5,572 nt of DNA, taken from positions 1 through 5,572 of the forward strand of contig JAFGRR010000123.1 of assembly GCA_016935035.1 (NCBI GenBank), read 5' to 3'. Of this stretch, positions 1 to 5,572 are shown one piece after another. Both the position numbers and the translations under genes were made by a program. The DNA is from Phycisphaerae bacterium. GTDB lineage: Bacteria; Planctomycetota; Phycisphaerae; UBA1845; Fen-1342. Numbering within the stretch: the first letter of the stretch is position 1; each line of letters begins with the position of its first letter. A model generated the notes under the pieces. The model was given only the letters and a program-made list of their open reading frames with translations. It was not told where the DNA came from and ran no database searches.

Positions 1-362
1 CCCAGGGCAATGACCTTCTCGCGCGGGAAGCCAGCGGCCACCTGATAGGCGCAGGTGGCCGAGATGAAGCGGTCACAGATGACGGTCTGGCCGGCAGCTA
101 GGGCCGGTCGGATGACCTCGGCGACGAGTTGGGCGCGCGAGGCCATGAATAGCAGCGTCTCGCAGGTCGCGTCCATGTCGGCGAGGTCATAGCCGAGCAG
201 GACCTGGCGAATGCGGTCTCCCACGACTGTTCCTCCGGGATCGCGCGGGCGAATGCAGTCTCCGCCGGCTTCATTAATCCACTCTGAGAGGCGCTCCAGT
301 TGGGTACCTTTGCCGGAGCCGTCCGGGCCGTCGATGACGATGAATTTGCCTTTGAACTTCAT
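1..362 (-). CDS. tmk: Thymidylate kinase (dTMP kinase), N-terminal 120 residues, cut by window edge
   Basis: Thymidylate kinase phosphorylates dTMP to dTDP with ATP in the cytoplasm, the step shared by de novo and salvage routes to dTTP. The frame reads from an ATG at 362-360 and runs off the left edge without a stop. Visible motifs: Walker A loop DGPDGSGKGTQ at residues 11-21 (Lys18); the family signature usually written EPGGT, here DPGGT at 41-45, followed by VGDRIRQVLL; the dTMP-site helix LLFMASRAQL at 70-79; and the DR motif (Asp97-Arg98) followed by SATCAYQ. The order and spacing match bacterial Tmk of about 200-220 residues, so roughly the last 90 residues, including the LID region, are missing. 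The Walker A loop has no arginine, so catalytic arginines would be expected in the LID (family knowledge, not visible here). No clear Shine-Dalgarno precedes the ATG. It is divergent from the gene at 580. Identity is secure; the exact start is likely. Confidence 0.95.
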   Translation of the reverse strand, partial: MKFKGKFIVIDGPDGSGKGTQLERLSEWINEAGGDCIRPRDPGGTVVGDRIRQVLLGYDLADMDATCETLLFMASRAQLVAEVIRPALAAGQTVICDRFISATCAYQVAAGFPREKVIAL

Positions 363-439
363 GGCTCGGACATTAGTGCAAACGACTGAGGGCGGCAACC
401 GACAGTCCCGAAACGCGTCCCAAAGACCGGTTTCGCGGC

Positions 440-480
440 ACCCGCGCCGCCGGTTTACACCGCTTCCGACAGGCGCGGGT
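440..480. repeat. 9-bp perfect inverted repeat in the divergent intergenic region
   Basis: ACCCGCGCC at 440-448 is the exact reverse complement of GGCGCGGGT at 472-480, separated by 23 bases. It lies between tmk and the plus-strand gene at 580, just upstream of a TTGACC hexamer at 483. A nearby direct repeat CCGGTTT occurs at 428-434 and 450-456. It could be an operator for a dimeric regulator or a weak hairpin. In GC-rich DNA a 9-bp match at this spacing can arise by chance, so the call covers only the repeat, not a function. Confidence 0.3.
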
Positions 481-482
481 CC

Positions 483-510
483 TTGACCGATAGAGGTGAG
501 CTGCTAGTTT
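483..510 (+). promoter_or_regulatory. Weak sigma-70-like promoter candidate for the 186-residue gene
   Basis: TTGACC at 483-488 matches the -35 consensus at five of six positions. It is followed after 16 bases by TAGTTT at 505-510, which matches the -10 consensus at only three of six. A transcript from here would have a leader of about 60 bases before the ATG at 580. This is the best match seen in 363-579 for the plus-strand gene, but the poor -10 keeps confidence low. For tmk on the opposite strand only ACTAAT close to the start codon resembles a -10, with no good -35, so it is not called. Confidence 0.25.
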
Positions 511-579
511 CGGCGGCGGTGATGGGCCGGAAACCGTCGTGGTTGGCCGGTTGGAGGACGCTGACTACTGGGGTGACGC

Positions 580-1140
580 ATGGACTGGCTTGCCTGGCTG
601 CTGCTCGAATCAACGCTGGCGTTGGCCATCGTGTTGGTCGTGATCAACTTCTTCCTGCTCGTGCACTGGCGACGTAGCGGGCGGCCGCGCGCGCTGCTGA
701 TCGGCTTGGCGATGGCGGTGATTCTCATGGTGGTGCAGGGCGCGGTCGTGACGAAGCGCGAGCATGCCAAGCGGATCCTCCGCGGCATCGAGCAGGACGT
801 GCTGGCCATGCAGACGACCAACCTGGCTCGCGCACTGCCGCCGGACTTCAATGTCGCAGGCTATGATCGCGAGGGCTTCCTCAACATGGTCAGGGGGCGG
901 TATGACGTAGTCAGGGTTCTGGGCTTACGGCGTTGGGCGTTCAACGTCGTCAAGGATGAGCCGGACGCGATCACGGTAAGTGTGCAATACACGAGCGAGG
1001 TGCGTGCCGGCGGCTTTACAGGAACGGCGATCAGCACATGGCGCGTGCGTTTCGAGCACCGGGGCGATGACTGGTTTATCGTGGCCGTGACGCCGGTGCA
1101 GCCGTTCCACGACTGGCCCTCGGTGGAGGGCTTCAGGTGA
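580..1140 (+). CDS. Membrane-anchored protein of unknown function with a small C-terminal alpha/beta-type domain
   Basis: I do not recognise this 186-residue protein as a named family. Residues about 7-29 and 38-57 are two hydrophobic membrane helices joined by a basic loop (RRSGRPR at 31-37), and a basic stretch (KREHAKR) follows at 59-65. Residues about 62-90 look helical, and 108-175 alternate in a way that suggests curved beta strands (ITVSVQYTSEV, ISTWRVRFEH, DDWFIVAVTPV). The 'W-x-V-x-F ... G-x-D-W-x-I' ending resembles NTF2/SnoaL-like folds; that is an inference from pattern, not a match. The ATG at 580 is preceded by GGGGTGA at 570-576, a reasonable but close ribosome site. The gene converges on nadE and diverges from tmk, so it is probably transcribed alone. 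The clear membrane anchor and ordered C-terminal domain make it a credible gene; overlapping frames lack such features. Confidence 0.75.
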   Translation: MDWLAWLLLESTLALAIVLVVINFFLLVHWRRSGRPRALLIGLAMAVILMVVQGAVVTKREHAKRILRGIEQDVLAMQTTNLARALPPDFNVAGYDREGFLNMVRGRYDVVRVLGLRRWAFNVVKDEPDAITVSVQYTSEVRAGGFTGTAISTWRVRFEHRGDDWFIVAVTPVQPFHDWPSVEGFR

Positions 1141-1151
1141 GAGAAGTAAGC

Positions 1152-1180
1152 AGCCTGAGGCCAATACGCGCGCTCAGGCT
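1152..1180. terminator. Hairpin in the convergent gap, possible bidirectional terminator
   Basis: AGCCTGAG at 1152-1159 pairs exactly with CTCAGGCT at 1173-1180 around a 13-base loop. It lies 11 bases after the stop of the plus-strand gene and about 24 bases beyond the nadE stop. On the minus strand it is followed by the mildly T-rich GCTTACTTCTC; on the plus strand there is no T-tract. Position between convergent genes supports a terminator role, weakly favouring nadE, but the tail is poor. Confidence 0.4.
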
Positions 1181-1204
1181 CCGTTGGCAGTCGTTGCCCG
1201 CGAA

Positions 1205-2845
1205 CTAGCGCGGGGGGCGGGCGGCGATGGGAAGGCGGCGGCCGAAGCCGAAGGCGCGGGAGGTTACCTTCAGGCCCGGCGCAGCCTGGGATCGCTTGTA
1301 TTCGTTGATCTGGATGAGACGGACGACTTGGCGGACAATTTCGCGGTCGAAGCCGGCGGCGACGATCGTGTCGATGCTCTCCAGACGCTCTTCGTAGCGT
1401 TCGAGGATAGCGTCGAGCACGTCGTAGGGCGGAAGTGAATCCTGGTCGGTCTGGTCGGGACGCAGCTCGGCCGAGGGCGGCTTGGTCAGCGTGCTCTCAG
1501 GGATGACGGCGCAACCGGCGCGCTCGTTGATGTGGCGGGCCAGGGTGTAGACCATGGTCTTGGGTACGTCGCTGATCACGGCCAGGCCGCCGGCCATGTC
1601 GCCATAGAGCGTGCAGTAGCCGACGGCGAGCTCGCTCTTGTTGCCGGTGGTTAGCAGCAGGCTGCCGAACTTGTTCGAGAGGGCCATCAGGATGCCGCCG
1701 CGAACGCGGGCCTGGATATTCTCCTCGGCGACGTCTGACTCGCGGCCGGTGAACTCGTCGCGGAGTTGATGTTCAAAGGCGGCGTGCATGGGCTCGATCT
1801 CGATGATCGAGAAGCGAATGCCGAGGTTCTTGGCTAGGGCACGGGCGTCGGTGATGCTGTGGTCGCTGCTGAAGCGACTGGGCATGGCGACGCCATGCAC
1901 GTTCTCGGGGCCGAAGGCCGAAGCGGCCAAGGCGGCGACGACGGCGGAGTCGATGCCGCCGGAAAGGCCGACGACGACCTTGCCGAAACCGCACTTGCGC
2001 AGGTAATCGTGCAAGCCCATGATGAGGGCATCGTGCAGACAGGCGGCGCCTTCAGGGACGATCTCCTTGCGAGCGGCGGCGAGATTGTCGAGATCAACCA
2101 GCAACATGTCCGCGGCGAAGGCACGTGCCTGCGCAATGAGCGAGCCGTCGGCGCCAATCACACAACTGCCGCCGTCGAAGAGCAGTTCATCGTTGCCGCC
2201 GACCTGGTTGACGTAAGCGAACGGCACGCCGGCAGCGCAGGCGGCTTGCGTGACGCGCGAGACGCGCCATTTGCGCTTGCCGAGCACAAACGGCGAGGCA
2301 GAGATGTTGATCAGTAGATCGACGCCGTGTTGTGCCAGTTCGGCCACCGGATCACATGAGTACAGCGGCTTGCCAAGCAGCGATTCCGCCAGCAGATCCT
2401 CGCAGATCGTGATGCCCAGACGCCGACCGGCAAACTCGACCGGCTCCTGAGGACCGGCGGGCTCAAAGTAGCGGGCCTCGTCGAACACATCGTAGGTCGG
2501 CAGCAGGCGTTTGCGTCGCACGGCCACCACGCTACCTTCGTGCAGCAGGGCCGCCGAGTTATAGACCGGCCGGCCGGATGCGCCGGCGTTGGGCTCGGCG
2601 TAGCCGATCAGTACGCCGAGCGGGGAAGCGTGGCGGGCGATTTCGTGCAGGGCCTCGACGTTGCGTCCGATGATCTCGCGGCGCAGGAGCAGGTCTTTGG
2701 CTGGATAACCGAGGATGGCTTGTTCGCAGAAGATGGCGAGCTCGGCGCCGGCATCACGGGCGCGGGCGATGCCATCGAGAATGGCGGCGGTGTTGCGGTC
2801 GATGTCCGCGATGGTCGGGTTGGTCTGGATCAGTGCGAGTTTCAC
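1205..2845 (-). CDS. nadE: Glutamine-dependent NAD+ synthetase (two-domain NadE), complete
   Basis: This enzyme makes NAD+ from deamido-NAD+ and ATP, using ammonia released from glutamine, the last step of NAD biosynthesis in the cytoplasm. Numbered from the GTG at 2845 (546 residues), the N-terminal nitrilase-type glutaminase domain (about 1-255) holds the expected triad: Glu41 in FCEQ, Lys112 before RLLPTYDVFDEARYF, and Cys148 in GITICEDL. The synthetase domain (about 265-546) has the PP-loop SGGIDS at 295-300, TTGNKSELAVGY near 399-410, YGDMAGGLAVISDVPKT from 414, and a family-typical C-terminal KVTSRAFGFGRR. Length fits the shorter bacterial two-domain form. The frame stays open to a TTG at 2866. 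I prefer GTG at 2845 because related proteins begin at about M-K-x-A-L and GGA lies six bases upstream, whereas the TTG lacks a ribosome site. No promoter is visible directly upstream, so it may be read from the promoter of the preceding coiled-coil gene. Confidence 0.97.
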   Translation of the reverse strand: MKLALIQTNPTIADIDRNTAAILDGIARARDAGAELAIFCEQAILGYPAKDLLLRREIIGRNVEALHEIARHASPLGVLIGYAEPNAGASGRPVYNSAALLHEGSVVAVRRKRLLPTYDVFDEARYFEPAGPQEPVEFAGRRLGITICEDLLAESLLGKPLYSCDPVAELAQHGVDLLINISASPFVLGKRKWRVSRVTQAACAAGVPFAYVNQVGGNDELLFDGGSCVIGADGSLIAQARAFAADMLLVDLDNLAAARKEIVPEGAACLHDALIMGLHDYLRKCGFGKVVVGLSGGIDSAVVAALAASAFGPENVHGVAMPSRFSSDHSITDARALAKNLGIRFSIIEIEPMHAAFEHQLRDEFTGRESDVAEENIQARVRGGILMALSNKFGSLLLTTGNKSELAVGYCTLYGDMAGGLAVISDVPKTMVYTLARHINERAGCAVIPESTLTKPPSAELRPDQTDQDSLPPYDVLDAILERYEERLESIDTIVAAGFDREIVRQVVRLIQINEYKRSQAAPGLKVTSRAFGFGRRLPIAARPPR

Positions 2846-2894
2846 GGATGTTCCGGTTTCCGACAAAGGTCACGCGGCGGGGGCCCGCGCTGAA

Positions 2895-2916
2895 CGGCCG
2901 ACGGGAGCGTCGGCCG
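2895..2916 (-). terminator. Hairpin directly after the coiled-coil gene, terminator-like or dispersed repeat
   Basis: CGGCCGACG at 2895-2903 pairs exactly with CGTCGGCCG at 2908-2916 around a four-base loop. On the minus strand it begins six bases after the stop codon of the 235-residue gene and lies about 50 bases before the nadE GTG. There is no T-tract after it, so it would be a weak intrinsic terminator at best. It could equally attenuate or process a shared transcript, or be a copy of a palindromic intergenic repeat. The structure is certain; the role is not. Confidence 0.45.
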
Positions 2917-2922
2917 CTACAT

Positions 2923-3630
2923 CTAGTGACCGCGCAGGATCAGGATCAGCATGGTGGCCATGGCCCCGAGGGCCATTACGACAGCGACGATTGTCACGGT
3001 CAGGAAGCGCCGGCCCTGCTCTCGGACCATGTTCGCGAGGGCCTCGCGCTGCTCGCTTTCGCGATCGTGCAGCTTGTGCAGCGATTGGACCTGCGCGGCC
3101 TCCGACGTTTGCAGCGAGGTTACGGCCTGTCCGAGGTCTCCGAGCGTGTTGGCGACACGGTGGTCGGCCTCCTGGGCAATCTCGAGCTGGCGGGCCAGCG
3201 CGTGGACTGACTCGGCTTGGGCGGCGAGCGAAGCCGGAACGCGCCCGAGTGTGTCGGCGAGCGAGGCCACGTGCTGGCTGGCGGCGACGACGCGGTCGGC
3301 GACGTTACGCACCGACTCGCCCTGGGCCTGCTGGGCATCGGTCAGGGCTGCGAGCGAATCAACCAGTTCATGCATGGATGTATTCAGTTGGCGGGCGTGT
3401 TCATCCTGCCGCTCAAAGTGCGTGTGCATAGCGCTCATCAGCTCGATGACGCGCTCGTAGCGTTCGCTCATCTCGCGGCGATTAGGGCGGCGGCGCAGCA
3501 GCGACCAGCCGCCTGACGGTGGTTGCTCATGGTTGTCGTTGACAGTCGCCAAGCCGCCATCGCCGCCCAGCCCGCTTTCGCCGCGCAGGGCATTGCCCAC
3601 GCGTCTCCAGAACGAAGCACCTGTCGCCAT
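2923..3630 (-). CDS. Tail-anchored coiled-coil membrane protein of unknown function
   Basis: I do not recognise a named family for this 235-residue protein. Residues 1-53 are a polar, glycine- and arginine-rich head (LLRRRPNRRE at 44-53). Residues about 55-205 are almost entirely helical by composition, rich in Ala, Gln, Glu, Leu and His, with hydrophobic residues at coiled-coil-like spacing. Residues 209-232 form a single strongly hydrophobic helix (start FLTVTIVAVVMALG), preceded by RR and followed by only RGH. This is the layout of a tail-anchored protein with its coiled coil in the cytoplasm; the orientation is inferred from the basic residues. The overall look recalls the helical cytoplasmic part of chemoreceptors or scaffold proteins, but no chemoreceptor hairpin motif is visible. 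The ATG at 3630 follows the strong ribosome site AAGGAGGTG and a good promoter, so it is well supported. nadE lies downstream on the same strand; a long opposite-strand frame here is an Arg/Ala-rich shadow. Confidence 0.85.
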   Translation of the reverse strand: MATGASFWRRVGNALRGESGLGGDGGLATVNDNHEQPPSGGWSLLRRRPNRREMSERYERVIELMSAMHTHFERQDEHARQLNTSMHELVDSLAALTDAQQAQGESVRNVADRVVAASQHVASLADTLGRVPASLAAQAESVHALARQLEIAQEADHRVANTLGDLGQAVTSLQTSEAAQVQSLHKLHDRESEQREALANMVREQGRRFLTVTIVAVVMALGAMATMLILILRGH

Positions 3631-3635
3631 GGCCG

Positions 3636-3644
3636 CACCTCCTT
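3636..3644 (-). promoter_or_regulatory. Strong Shine-Dalgarno sequence for the coiled-coil gene
   Basis: On the minus strand the sequence reads AAGGAGGTG, almost the full anti-16S complement, with seven bases between GGAGG and the ATG at 3630. It fixes the start codon and suggests efficient translation. The other genes in this window have much weaker ribosome sites. Confidence 0.85.
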
Positions 3645-3680
3645 GTTGCGCGGCGTCAGAGCCGCGCTCGCGTCGTGGGC

Positions 3681-3709
3681 ATTATATGACGGGAAGGACG
3701 GTGTGCGAA
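3681..3709 (-). promoter_or_regulatory. Sigma-70-like promoter for the coiled-coil gene
   Basis: On the minus strand, TATAAT (3686-3681) is a perfect -10 hexamer. Seventeen bases upstream is TTCGCA (3709-3704), matching the -35 consensus TTGACA at four of six positions. The start of transcription would be near 3674, giving a leader of about 45 bases that includes the ribosome site. A perfect AT-rich hexamer at ideal spacing in such GC-rich DNA is unlikely to be chance. nadE downstream may depend on it too. Confidence 0.7.
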
Positions 3710-3736
3710 TGCGGCGTGAGGGTGTTGGGTGCAATG

Positions 3737-3755
3737 CACGGCTCACAGAGCCGTG
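3737..3755. repeat. Short perfect hairpin upstream of the promoter
   Basis: CACGGCTC at 3737-3744 pairs exactly with GAGCCGTG at 3748-3755 around a three-base ACA loop. It sits between the terminator of the extracellular-protein gene and the promoter of the coiled-coil gene. No T-tract follows on either strand, so it is not a convincing terminator. Its compact palindrome is what one expects of a REP-like dispersed repeat, or it may be an operator some 30 bases upstream of the -35. Copy number in the genome would decide. Confidence 0.4.
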
Positions 3756-3791
3756 GCACACAGCGTCAAGCACGCCACAGCCTGGCATGTC

Positions 3792-3842
3792 AAAACAAGG
3801 CACGCCGTCCGCCGAACCTGGTGGTCCGGCGGACGGCGTGCC
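3792..3842 (-). terminator. Strong intrinsic terminator of the dockerin-type protein gene
   Basis: The arms at 3799-3814 and 3827-3842 are a perfect 16-bp inverted repeat (minus strand begins GGCACGCCGTCCGCCG). The 12-base interior can add three more pairs (ACC with GGT) after one mismatch. On the minus strand the stem is followed immediately by TTGTTTT. This is a textbook Rho-independent terminator, about 60 bases beyond the stop codon at 3902. The remaining sequence between stop and stem (3843-3901) shows nothing else recognisable. Confidence 0.85.
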
Positions 3843-3901
3843 GGTCGGGGGAAACCACTTTACCGCCGCCGTGTAGTGTGCGGCCCGGTGGTGGCTGAAC
3901 G

Positions 3902-5572
3902 CTAGCCGGTGAGCAAGCTCACGAAGGCGTCGATATCGAACACGTCAACCTGGCCGTCCTCGTTGCAGTCGGCGAGGTTGATGTTGCAGGCTGGATACTG
4001 CGCCGCGTACGCGGCGGGATTCGTAACGGCCAGCACGAACGCGTCGATGTCGAACACGTCGGCGGCACCGTCACAGTTCAGGTCGCCGAGCGGATAGCCC
4101 GGATCGGTGCACGCGAAGCTGGTGACGAGGAAGGCATCAAGGCCGGCCTCGACGACGCTCTGGGTATCGGCGTCGTTGGCGGTGAAACGCAGACACACGT
4201 TGTCGGTCAACGTTACGCCGGCCGTTTCGAGCTCGGCCTGGCCGATCTCGTTGTGGCGCCAGCTTAGCCCACCATCGGTGCTGTGGCTGGCGATTTCGGT
4301 CCAGGGGCCGCTATCGCCGGTGCTGCTAATCTCGACGAGCAGGTGGTCGGTCCCCTCACCAGCCTGCGTGAGGTAGAGATAGTAGTCGTAGCTGATGGTG
4401 ATGTTGCCAGTGGTCATGTCGAGCGCGGGTGACAGCAGGTAGACGGCACCGTTGTCGACGTCAGTGTTGCCTGCTTCGTTCTGGGTCAGATAGCACTGGC
4501 CGCTGCCATCGGCGTCGGCGGCCGGGTCATAGCTCCAAGTGTTGTCGTTGACCGGGACGCCGCGTTGCCAGTCGCCGCTGGTCGCACCACCATTGACGGC
4601 GGTCCAACCCATATCGGTCTCGAAGTTGTCGTCAATGATGGTGACAAGGTTGCCGACAACAGCCGAGTAGACCGTAGCGGGAGCGCTCAGCGGGCTGGCA
4701 ACGGTTGAGCCGCCGTCACCTTGTGCACTGACGTAGAACTCTGGCGTTTCGCCGCAATAGGCGGCGGGCAGTTGGGCCTCGAAGAAGTTGCCGCTGACGA
4801 GCGCGAGCGGCGCCGTCTGGTAGGTACCGCCGTCATAGCGGTAATGCAGCAGCCCGCTGCCGGGGACATACGTCTCATCGGCGTTGACAATCTGCACGGA
4901 AAAGGTGGCAGGCGTACCTGGCGCCATCTGGTCTGGCGTACCGTCGGGCAGCAGGATATTCAGGGCCGGTGGTTCGCCGCCGAGCGCGACGATCTGGATG
5001 TCGTCGATGTTCCAGCCGCAATATGTCCAGCCGCTGTCGGTCGCGCCCATGGTCCAGCGCAGGTAGACGGTAGACTGATTGTCGGCAACTGCCGAGATAT
5101 CGATGTCCATCTGGTTCCAGGAGGAATCAGCGACCTCGGACGTGTTCTGCCAGACGGTTGTCCAAGTCGAGCCGTCGTTGCTGGCGCGGACGTAAGCGTG
5201 GTCGTAGCTGGGCTGCTCGACACCGAGCCAGCGCCAGAACGTGACATGTACGTCGGACAAGCCGGAGCAGTCGATGGCGGCAGTGGTAAGGTGGGTCTCC
5301 GCCATACTGTTGGTGTAGTCGCCGGCAAGGTTGTAGCCATAGACATTGGCGCCGGTGTATCCGCTGGTCGGGTCGGGCGAGCCGTAAGCACCGCCGCCGC
5401 CGGTGGGCTGACCGTAGGCCCAGCTTCCCTGGGTGGTCCAGCCGGGGTCGGTGCTGAGATCCCACTCGTAGACGACCTGCGGCACGCCGACGCTCAACTC
5501 GACGCCGCGGGTAGTGCTGCCCAAGCCGTCGGTCGTATTGACGAAGCTGATGGTGTCGGAGTAGCCGCCGTC
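3902..5572 (-). CDS. Modular extracellular protein with two beta-sandwich domains and C-terminal dockerin-type module, N-terminus outside window
   Basis: The frame is open to the right edge, giving the last 556 residues of a longer protein that is presumably exported; its signal peptide and any catalytic domain lie outside. Residues 1-30 (TISFVNTTDGLGSTTRGVEL) look like the end of a beta-rich Ig-like repeat seen in planctomycete surface proteins. About 35-197 and 312-487 are two similar domains, each with an opening 'W... GxW ... G' pattern, a central 'F/Y-x-Y/W' strand and a closing 'G-x-D-x-x-x-V' strand. They resemble MAM/jelly-roll domains found after secreted proteases (inference). About 200-305 is an Ig-like linker region (LHYRYDGGTYQTAPL). 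Residues about 493-556 are a dockerin type I-like pair of calcium loops. Composition is acidic, rich in Gly, Thr, Asp and Trp, low in Lys, as for secreted proteins. A GTG/TTG/ATG inside the window, such as the TTG at 5524, is not the true start because homologous-looking sequence continues upstream. Substrate or partner cannot be told from this part. Confidence 0.9.
   Translation of the reverse strand, partial: DGGYSDTISFVNTTDGLGSTTRGVELSVGVPQVVYEWDLSTDPGWTTQGSWAYGQPTGGGGAYGSPDPTSGYTGANVYGYNLAGDYTNSMAETHLTTAAIDCSGLSDVHVTFWRWLGVEQPSYDHAYVRASNDGSTWTTVWQNTSEVADSSWNQMDIDISAVADNQSTVYLRWTMGATDSGWTYCGWNIDDIQIVALGGEPPALNILLPDGTPDQMAPGTPATFSVQIVNADETYVPGSGLLHYRYDGGTYQTAPLALVSGNFFEAQLPAAYCGETPEFYVSAQGDGGSTVASPLSAPATVYSAVVGNLVTIIDDNFETDMGWTAVNGGATSGDWQRGVPVNDNTWSYDPAADADGSGQCYLTQNEAGNTDVDNGAVYLLSPALDMTTGNITISYDYYLYLTQAGEGTDHLLVEISSTGDSGPWTEIASHSTDGGLSWRHNEIGQAELETAGVTLTDNVCLRFTANDADTQSVVEAGLDAFLVTSFACTDPGYPLGDLNCDGAADVFDIDAFVLAVTNPAAYAAQYPACNINLADCNEDGQVDVFDIDAFVSLLTG
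3905..4084 (-). other. Dockerin type I-like module with duplicated calcium loops (protein domain)
   Basis: The C-terminal 60 residues hold two 12-residue calcium-loop motifs: DLNCDGAADVFD and DCNEDGQVDVFD. Both keep Asp/Asn at loop positions 1, 3, 5, 9 and 12 and are followed by IDAFV. The repeat period is 38 residues (114 bases). The copies are also alike in DNA: 3921-3946 and 4035-4060 agree at 24 of 26 bases. Three cysteines lie in NCDG, PACN and DCNEDG. In clostridia such modules bind cohesins; in planctomycetes similar C-terminal modules are common but their ligand is unclear. Confidence 0.85.

Noticed and set aside
483..677. Open frame on the plus strand overlapping the start of the 186-residue gene
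   Set aside because: It conflicts with the frame that encodes clear membrane helices, and its product shows no recognisable features.
1859..2317. Open frames on both strands overlapping the middle of nadE
   Set aside because: The nadE frame carries all catalytic motifs without interruption; the overlapping products are low-complexity and match nothing.
2715..3431. Long open frame on the plus strand opposite the coiled-coil gene and the nadE start
   Set aside because: Its product is Arg/Ala/Gly/Pro-rich with no domain or membrane pattern, it spans two genes on the other strand, and it has no supporting ribosome site. It is a GC-driven shadow.
3788..3793. Exact TTGACA on the minus strand just after the terminator
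   Set aside because: No -10-like hexamer lies at suitable spacing; the bases belong to the terminator tail. The real promoter candidate is at 3681-3709.
3523..3898. Plus-strand open frames across the intergenic region at 3631-3901
   Set aside because: They run through a promoter, a hairpin and a terminator belonging to minus-strand genes, and the products are compositionally random.
3921..4060. Pair of near-identical 26-base repeats considered as the start of a CRISPR or attachment-site pair
   Set aside because: There are only two copies, in frame 114 bases apart, and they encode the duplicated calcium-loop motif, so they are explained by protein domain duplication.
4687..5465. Alternative frames within the extracellular protein gene
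   Set aside because: They are Arg/Ser/Pro-rich shadows; the main frame shows continuous domain-like sequence through to the dockerin-type module.

Overview
This GC-rich window most likely comes from a member of the Planctomycetota. The strongest clue is the C-terminus of the large secreted-type protein at the right edge. It is a two-loop dockerin-type module with the repeated core VFDIDAFV, a NCDG calcium loop, an 'NPAAYAAQYP' linker and an ending in LLTG. This style is familiar from planctomycete extracellular proteins. That lineage call is an inference from protein style, not from a marker gene.

Layout from left to right: (1) 1-362, minus strand, the N-terminal 120 residues of thymidylate kinase (tmk), cut by the window edge. 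(2) 363-579, a short divergent intergenic region with a 9-bp inverted repeat and a weak promoter candidate. (3) 580-1140, plus strand, a 186-residue protein with two N-terminal membrane helices and a small soluble domain, function unknown. (4) 1141-1204, a convergent gap with a hairpin that may terminate both neighbours. (5) 1205-2845 (possibly 2866), minus strand, a complete glutamine-dependent NAD+ synthetase (nadE). (6) 2923-3630, minus strand, a 235-residue coiled-coil protein with one C-terminal membrane helix, a near-perfect Shine-Dalgarno sequence and a good sigma-70-like promoter. (7) 3631-3901, an intergenic region with that promoter, a short perfect hairpin and a strong 16-bp intrinsic terminator. 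(8) 3902-5572, minus strand, the C-terminal 556 residues of a large modular extracellular protein: end of a repeat domain, beta-sandwich domain, Ig-like region, second beta-sandwich domain, dockerin-type module. Its N-terminus lies outside the window.

The genes do not form an obvious pathway. tmk and nadE are housekeeping nucleotide and cofactor genes. The coiled-coil gene and nadE lie on the same strand with only a hairpin between them and no visible nadE promoter, so they may share a transcript. The extracellular protein gene is insulated from them by its own terminator. I see no tRNA, rRNA, CRISPR array, transposase or phage gene, and no convincing new system. The items most worth following up are the dockerin-type module and what it anchors to, the tail-anchored coiled-coil protein, and the group of short intergenic hairpins that may be dispersed genomic repeats.
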